A stretch of DNA of 10,737 bases from DATGZX01 sp035296965 (GTDB lineage: Bacteria; Planctomycetota; Planctomycetia; Gemmatales; Gemmataceae). The notes under the pieces were generated by a model. That model did not search any database. It saw only the letters and a list, made by a program, of their open reading frames with translations, and had not been told where the DNA came from. This document shows, piece after piece, positions 8,069-10,737 of the stretch. A program made the position numbers and the translations under genes. The stretch is from contig DATGZX010000374.1 of assembly GCA_035296965.1 (NCBI GenBank), forward strand, positions 1 to 10,737. Direction: 5' to 3'. Position 1 is the stretch's first letter. Every line of letters starts with the position of its first letter.

Positions 8069-9741
8069 CACCGGCCCCTGCTATGAGTAGATGCCTTCCT
8101 CGAACTCCGCACCGGCTCGCCAAGGATCGGCCGGTAATGGCGCTCGATAATAACCGGCCAGGCATAGTGCTCTTCGAACCGCCGCCGGCCGGCTTGCCCC
8201 ATCTGCTCCCGCAGCGCGGGATCGTCCAGGAGTCGTTCGATCTTGCGGGCCAAATCCTCGGGGTCCCCCGGCTCGCAAAGCAGGCCGGTTGCCCCGTCGG
8301 CCACGGTGAAGGAAAGACCGCCAAGCCGGCTGGCGACGACTGGCCGGCCGGCTGCCATCGCCTCGACTGCCGTGCGGCCGAGCGCTTCCTGGGCAATCGT
8401 AGGCATCACCAGCATGGCCGACGCTCGCAGGTAGCGCGGTAGTTCCTCCTGCGTCTGCCAGCCCACGAAGCGCGTGAACTCGTCCACTTGCCCAGGCGGA
8501 TCGCCGGTTGCCACCAATTCGAAATCCTGCCGGCGCCGCCAGAGCAACGCGCAGGCCTTGTGCAGGACGCCAAACCCCTTGATCGACTCCTCTACCAGCC
8601 CCGCAAACAAGAGACCGGCTTTCCCGGACGAACGCTCCTCGCCGTCCGCCGGCCAAGGCCAGGGGAAGCGCGCCGCGTCCATTCCAGCCGTGGCAACGCG
8701 CACATGCTTCGTATACGGGCTCAGCATCGCCTCCATCAATGGGTTCACCACCAGGGCCGCCTCAGCTCCGCGAACTGCGCTCAGGAGGCAGTCGTAGTAC
8801 TTCTGCGAGCCGACACCGCTCAGGGCCCGTTCCGCTTGATGCAAGCTCCCCGACTGGTGGCCCCGTTCGTGAACGCAGGCGCCACACTCGTTGGGGTTGG
8901 CGAACTGGTGCAACGGGCATTGGCGAAAGCCCGTGTCTTCCTCAAACAGAAGGCGCACGTTATTCAGCGGGCAGAGGCATTCCAGTGCCTGGAAACGCAG
9001 AATGTACGGGTAATGGTTTAACGCTTCCGCCAACAGCGGCTTAATATTCCAGGAATCTGTGATGATGACGTGATCTGGCCCGAAAACATCGACCGCCGCG
9101 CGGAACCGGTTCTGGATGCCCACGGCGGTCCAGCCATCCTCATCAAATACCAGGGCCTGGCTGGGATAAGGCACAGGCGTCGGCACGTTGCCGATCTCCC
9201 AGGGCGGAAAGCGGACGTAAAAATGCTTAACCTCATAGCCGGCGCGCCCCAAAAACTGAGCCAGCTCGTAGGTATGAACGTTCCCGCCGCCGGTCGACGG
9301 CCAATTAAAAAGAAAGCTGACTAGGGCGACCCGCGTCGCTCCTGGAGGAGGCCCCGTTGGAGCGACTGGTGCGTGCGAAGAAACCTCATCGGCCTGGACG
9401 CTTGCAAGGTCTTCATCAAGCATGGCGAGATTCGCCAAGGCCGTTGCGCAAACGCCATCGAATGCCAACGCCGACTGAAACCCAATCCGCGCCAACGCGA
9501 GGTCTCCGCTACATGCTGCCAGCGCCGCCAGATCATTCTCAATCAATGCTCTCAGCGCCAGGTCCGTGGTTGCTTTGGCCAGGTGGCCGTATAAGCTCTG
9601 CGCCTCTTCGCTCCGATTTTGCTCTGCCAGTTTGCAGGCCCGCAAATAGTCGATGCACAGGCTTGCTTCCGTAGGTATTCCGTTAAAAGCGACCGGTTCG
9701 GGTTTCATTTTGCGCTTGGATTTCTTGTGTCTGGCCGTCAT
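8068..9741 (-). CDS. Family 4 glycosyltransferase with TPR-like N-terminus and Cys cluster; first gene of the operon
   Basis: A 557-residue GT4 (GT-B fold) glycosyltransferase. After a very basic start (TARHKKSKRKMK), residues about 25-115 are helical TPR-like repeats (ACKLAEQNRSEEAQSLYGHL; GDLALARIGFQSALAFDGVC). A proline linker leads to the catalytic part: FLFNWPSTGGGNVHTYELAQ near 143, glycine-rich donor loop near 150, and EALGRTAVE (EX7E, 452-460) followed by MAAGRPVVASRLGGL. A cysteine group (C255, C257, C275, C286, C289) lies in the N-terminal Rossmann half; similar CP...CxxC groups occur in other GT4 enzymes. The frame is open to an ATG at 9867, but that start has no SD. The ATG at 9741 has AAAGAG about 10 nt upstream and precedes the first recognisable repeat, so I prefer it; the longer form (599 residues) is possible. 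No signal peptide is seen. Confidence 0.92.
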   Translation of the reverse strand: MTARHKKSKRKMKPEPVAFNGIPTEASLCIDYLRACKLAEQNRSEEAQSLYGHLAKATTDLALRALIENDLAALAACSGDLALARIGFQSALAFDGVCATALANLAMLDEDLASVQADEVSSHAPVAPTGPPPGATRVALVSFLFNWPSTGGGNVHTYELAQFLGRAGYEVKHFYVRFPPWEIGNVPTPVPYPSQALVFDEDGWTAVGIQNRFRAAVDVFGPDHVIITDSWNIKPLLAEALNHYPYILRFQALECLCPLNNVRLLFEEDTGFRQCPLHQFANPNECGACVHERGHQSGSLHQAERALSGVGSQKYYDCLLSAVRGAEAALVVNPLMEAMLSPYTKHVRVATAGMDAARFPWPWPADGEERSSGKAGLLFAGLVEESIKGFGVLHKACALLWRRRQDFELVATGDPPGQVDEFTRFVGWQTQEELPRYLRASAMLVMPTIAQEALGRTAVEAMAAGRPVVASRLGGLSFTVADGATGLLCEPGDPEDLARKIERLLDDPALREQMGQAGRRRFEEHYAWPVIIERHYRPILGEPVRSSRKASTHSRGR

Positions 9742-9956
9742 GAAATGCCGGCTCTTTCTAGCATCTGCCAATCGTGGAAGCAGTGTTCTATCGGGTGCGT
9801 CGACTTCCGACTGCTCCCAAGAGGGTTCTCGGAAGCGAGCGTTATTCCAATGGCGCCCGAGAGTCATATCCGCTAAGAGAAAATCGCCAATGACTCTAGG
9901 CGGACCTTTTTGAACCGTTGCAAACTATCCACGAGGAAGTGCGGGCTCTAGCGCAA

Positions 9957-10000
9957 TGCTCAATTGGGCGCGGCAGAACGTCTGAGGTGCTCAACTGGGC
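9957..10000. repeat. Two imperfect direct repeats, TGCTCAAYTGGGC
   Basis: The 13-base word TGCTCAATTGGGC at 9957-9969 recurs as TGCTCAACTGGGC at 9988-10000, one mismatch, with starts 31 nt apart (about three helix turns). The pair lies just downstream of the candidate operon promoter, in the expected leader of the first gene. It could be a regulator site or nothing; no known operator is recognised. Confidence 0.25.
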
Positions 10001-10016
10001 AATCGTAATGTTAACC

Positions 10017-10046
10017 ATTTTTGATTTGGCAACTAGTGACTGTCAA
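10017..10046 (-). promoter_or_regulatory. Candidate sigma-70-type promoter for the glycosyltransferase operon
   Basis: On the minus strand TTGACA (10046-10041) is a perfect -35 match. It is followed after 18 nt by AAAAAT (10022-10017), which matches 4 of 6 positions of TATAAT. The stretch is AT-rich compared with the coding DNA and points toward the first operon gene. The start of transcription would be near 10010, leaving a leader of about 140 nt to the 9867 start or 270 nt to the 9741 start. This is pattern matching only. Confidence 0.3.
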
Positions 10047-10600
10047 GAACTATTTCGGCAATTTATCAGGCTTGGGTGCTTCAGATTGAAAAGCGGAGGG
10101 CTTCGCTGAATTTAGAGCTTATCGTCCCCTTACACTCTGCAATAGAGCGTACGAACTTGCTGCCGCATCGTCATTATGGTTACGATACTCGCGGACAGAT
10201 CATGTCTGCTGGCGGCTGCGTCAAAGGAACTGCGTCAATGCAGCATCGCTCAGTTCCCCGGCAATTCCTACACTGATAACTGAACCCGAAGCCCTTCGGA
10301 GTTCGATGCCCTCTTTGTTCTGGTTAATAGCTTGGCCTTGCTGCTGCCAGTGCAGCCGGACGTGCCCACATAATTCGAATCGCCTGAAATGTAGTGAAAG
10401 CGATCTCCACATGGCTGCCGGTGGGTGATCGTTTCCTTCATGGCAAGCAAATTCGCAAGCTTCTTCAGCTCGCCCGATCTGGAAACTCTCGCCCAGCGAG
10501 AACGCAGAGGTAAAGCGATGAAATCGCGACCTGTAGGGAATGGTTCGGGCAAATTCGATATCCATCAGGAAGAAATGGGCGGCTGGGTGCGAGTCTACCC

Positions 10601-10737
10601 CAGGGCGAACGCATCAAACTTTCTCTAGGTTTCGTGCCCCAGCCAAGGTTTCCTCGAGAAAACCCGTGTCCAAGGCAGCCGCCTTGCGTTTCCGTGCGAT
10701 GCTCGTTTTGGCCGGATTCCGCTTGAGCAGGCTTAAC
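10601..10737. mobile_element. Probable end of an insertion sequence (ISAs1-like), truncated by the window edge
   Basis: CAGGGCGAACGCATCAAAC begins at 10601, just downstream of the partial transposase tail that reads leftward. ISAs1-family elements typically end in a CAGGG-like terminal inverted repeat close to the transposase stop codon, which is the arrangement seen here. I therefore place the element boundary at 10600/10601. The opposite terminal repeat and the second copy of the target duplication are outside the window, so the call cannot be confirmed from this sequence alone. Confidence 0.4.
10614..10737 (-). CDS. Partial transposase C-terminus, probably ISAs1 family
   Basis: On the minus strand the frame entering from the right edge is open for 40 codons and ends in TGA at 10616-10614. 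It reads LSLLKRNPAKTSIARKRKA followed by AALDTGFLEETLAGARNLEKV. From memory of the family, ISAs1-type (H-repeat-like DDE) transposases end with this pattern: a LLKR/LLK block, a basic KR stretch, then a W/L-D...FL...L helix. The catalytic part would lie outside the window, so activity cannot be judged. The stop codon falls inside the putative IS terminal repeat at 10601-10619. The assignment rests on a short tail and recall only; another transposase family is possible. Confidence 0.5.
   Translation of the reverse strand, partial: LSLLKRNPAKTSIARKRKAAALDTGFLEETLAGARNLEKV

Larger units (their letters stand above)
9868..10600. other. Intergenic region without a convincing gene
   Basis: About 730 nt lie between the longest form of the first operon gene and the putative IS end. 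Open frames of 60-114 codons exist on both strands, but none has a recognisable family or a good SD, and the overlapping minus-strand frames at 10221-10565 compete with each other. I see no tRNA, rRNA, CRISPR or clear terminator. The region holds the candidate promoter and the short repeats. It may contain decayed sequence next to the IS. Confidence 0.5.

Noticed and set aside
9900..10109. Plus-strand open frame with a protein-like reading (IHEEVRALAQ, VLNWAIVMLTIFDLA)
   Set aside because: It has no ATG, only a TTG without SD; it is short, and no homologue is recognised. It could be a gene fragment.
10369..10377. TTCGAATC, resembling a tRNA T-loop
   Set aside because: No acceptor stem, D-arm or anticodon arm can be paired around it on either strand.
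10221..10565. Minus-strand frames of 114 and 94 codons in different phases
   Set aside because: The two overlap each other, lack a convincing SD and match no family that I know. They may be decayed sequence, but this cannot be supported.

Overview
The window is a bacterial glycan-assembly locus. Five genes, all on the minus strand, run from about 9.74 kb down to 0.44 kb with short or overlapping junctions. They look like one operon, and every one encodes a glycosyltransferase or a fusion containing glycosyltransferases. The DNA is moderately GC-rich, and most starts have recognisable Shine-Dalgarno sequences. I cannot name the phylum with confidence. The mix of CgeB-type transferase, FkbM methyltransferase, TPR-glycosyltransferase fusions and a probable ISAs1-type IS end would fit Planctomycetes, Acidobacteria or a similar environmental lineage, but this is a guess.

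Layout in transcription order (right to left). (1) 9741-8068: GT4 transferase with a TPR-like N-terminus and a cysteine cluster. (2) 8068-7217: compact GT2-like transferase, coupled to gene 1 by a TGATG overlap. (3) 7135-6086: GT4 transferase with a short TPR-like tail. (4) 6062-5385: small GT2 transferase. (5) 5329-440: a 1,629-residue protein carrying, in order, a CgeB-type GT-B transferase, a degenerate class I methyltransferase, a GT2 transferase, a second GT2 transferase of the SunS/TPR type, a long TPR array and a C-terminal FkbM methyltransferase.

Flanks. From 9742 to about 10600 I find no convincing gene, only a promoter-like site (TTGACA at 10046-10041) and a small imperfect repeat. 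From 10601 to the right edge there is probably the end of an insertion sequence: a CAGGG-type terminus and the last 40 codons of an ISAs1-like transposase on the minus strand. From 1 to 439 there is no certain gene. A promoter-like site and an ATG with a good SD at 63 suggest that another minus-strand gene starts there and runs off the left edge.

How the genes may work together (inference): the set supplies at least seven transferase modules (two GT4, two stand-alone GT2-like, one CgeB-type and two GT2 inside the fusion) plus two methyltransferase modules. That is enough to build and O-methylate an oligosaccharide on a lipid, polysaccharide or protein acceptor. No nucleotide-sugar synthesis gene, flippase, polymerase, transporter or acceptor protein is visible, so the product and its carrier cannot be determined here. 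The most unusual item is the single-polypeptide fusion of three transferases, two methyltransferases and a TPR scaffold.
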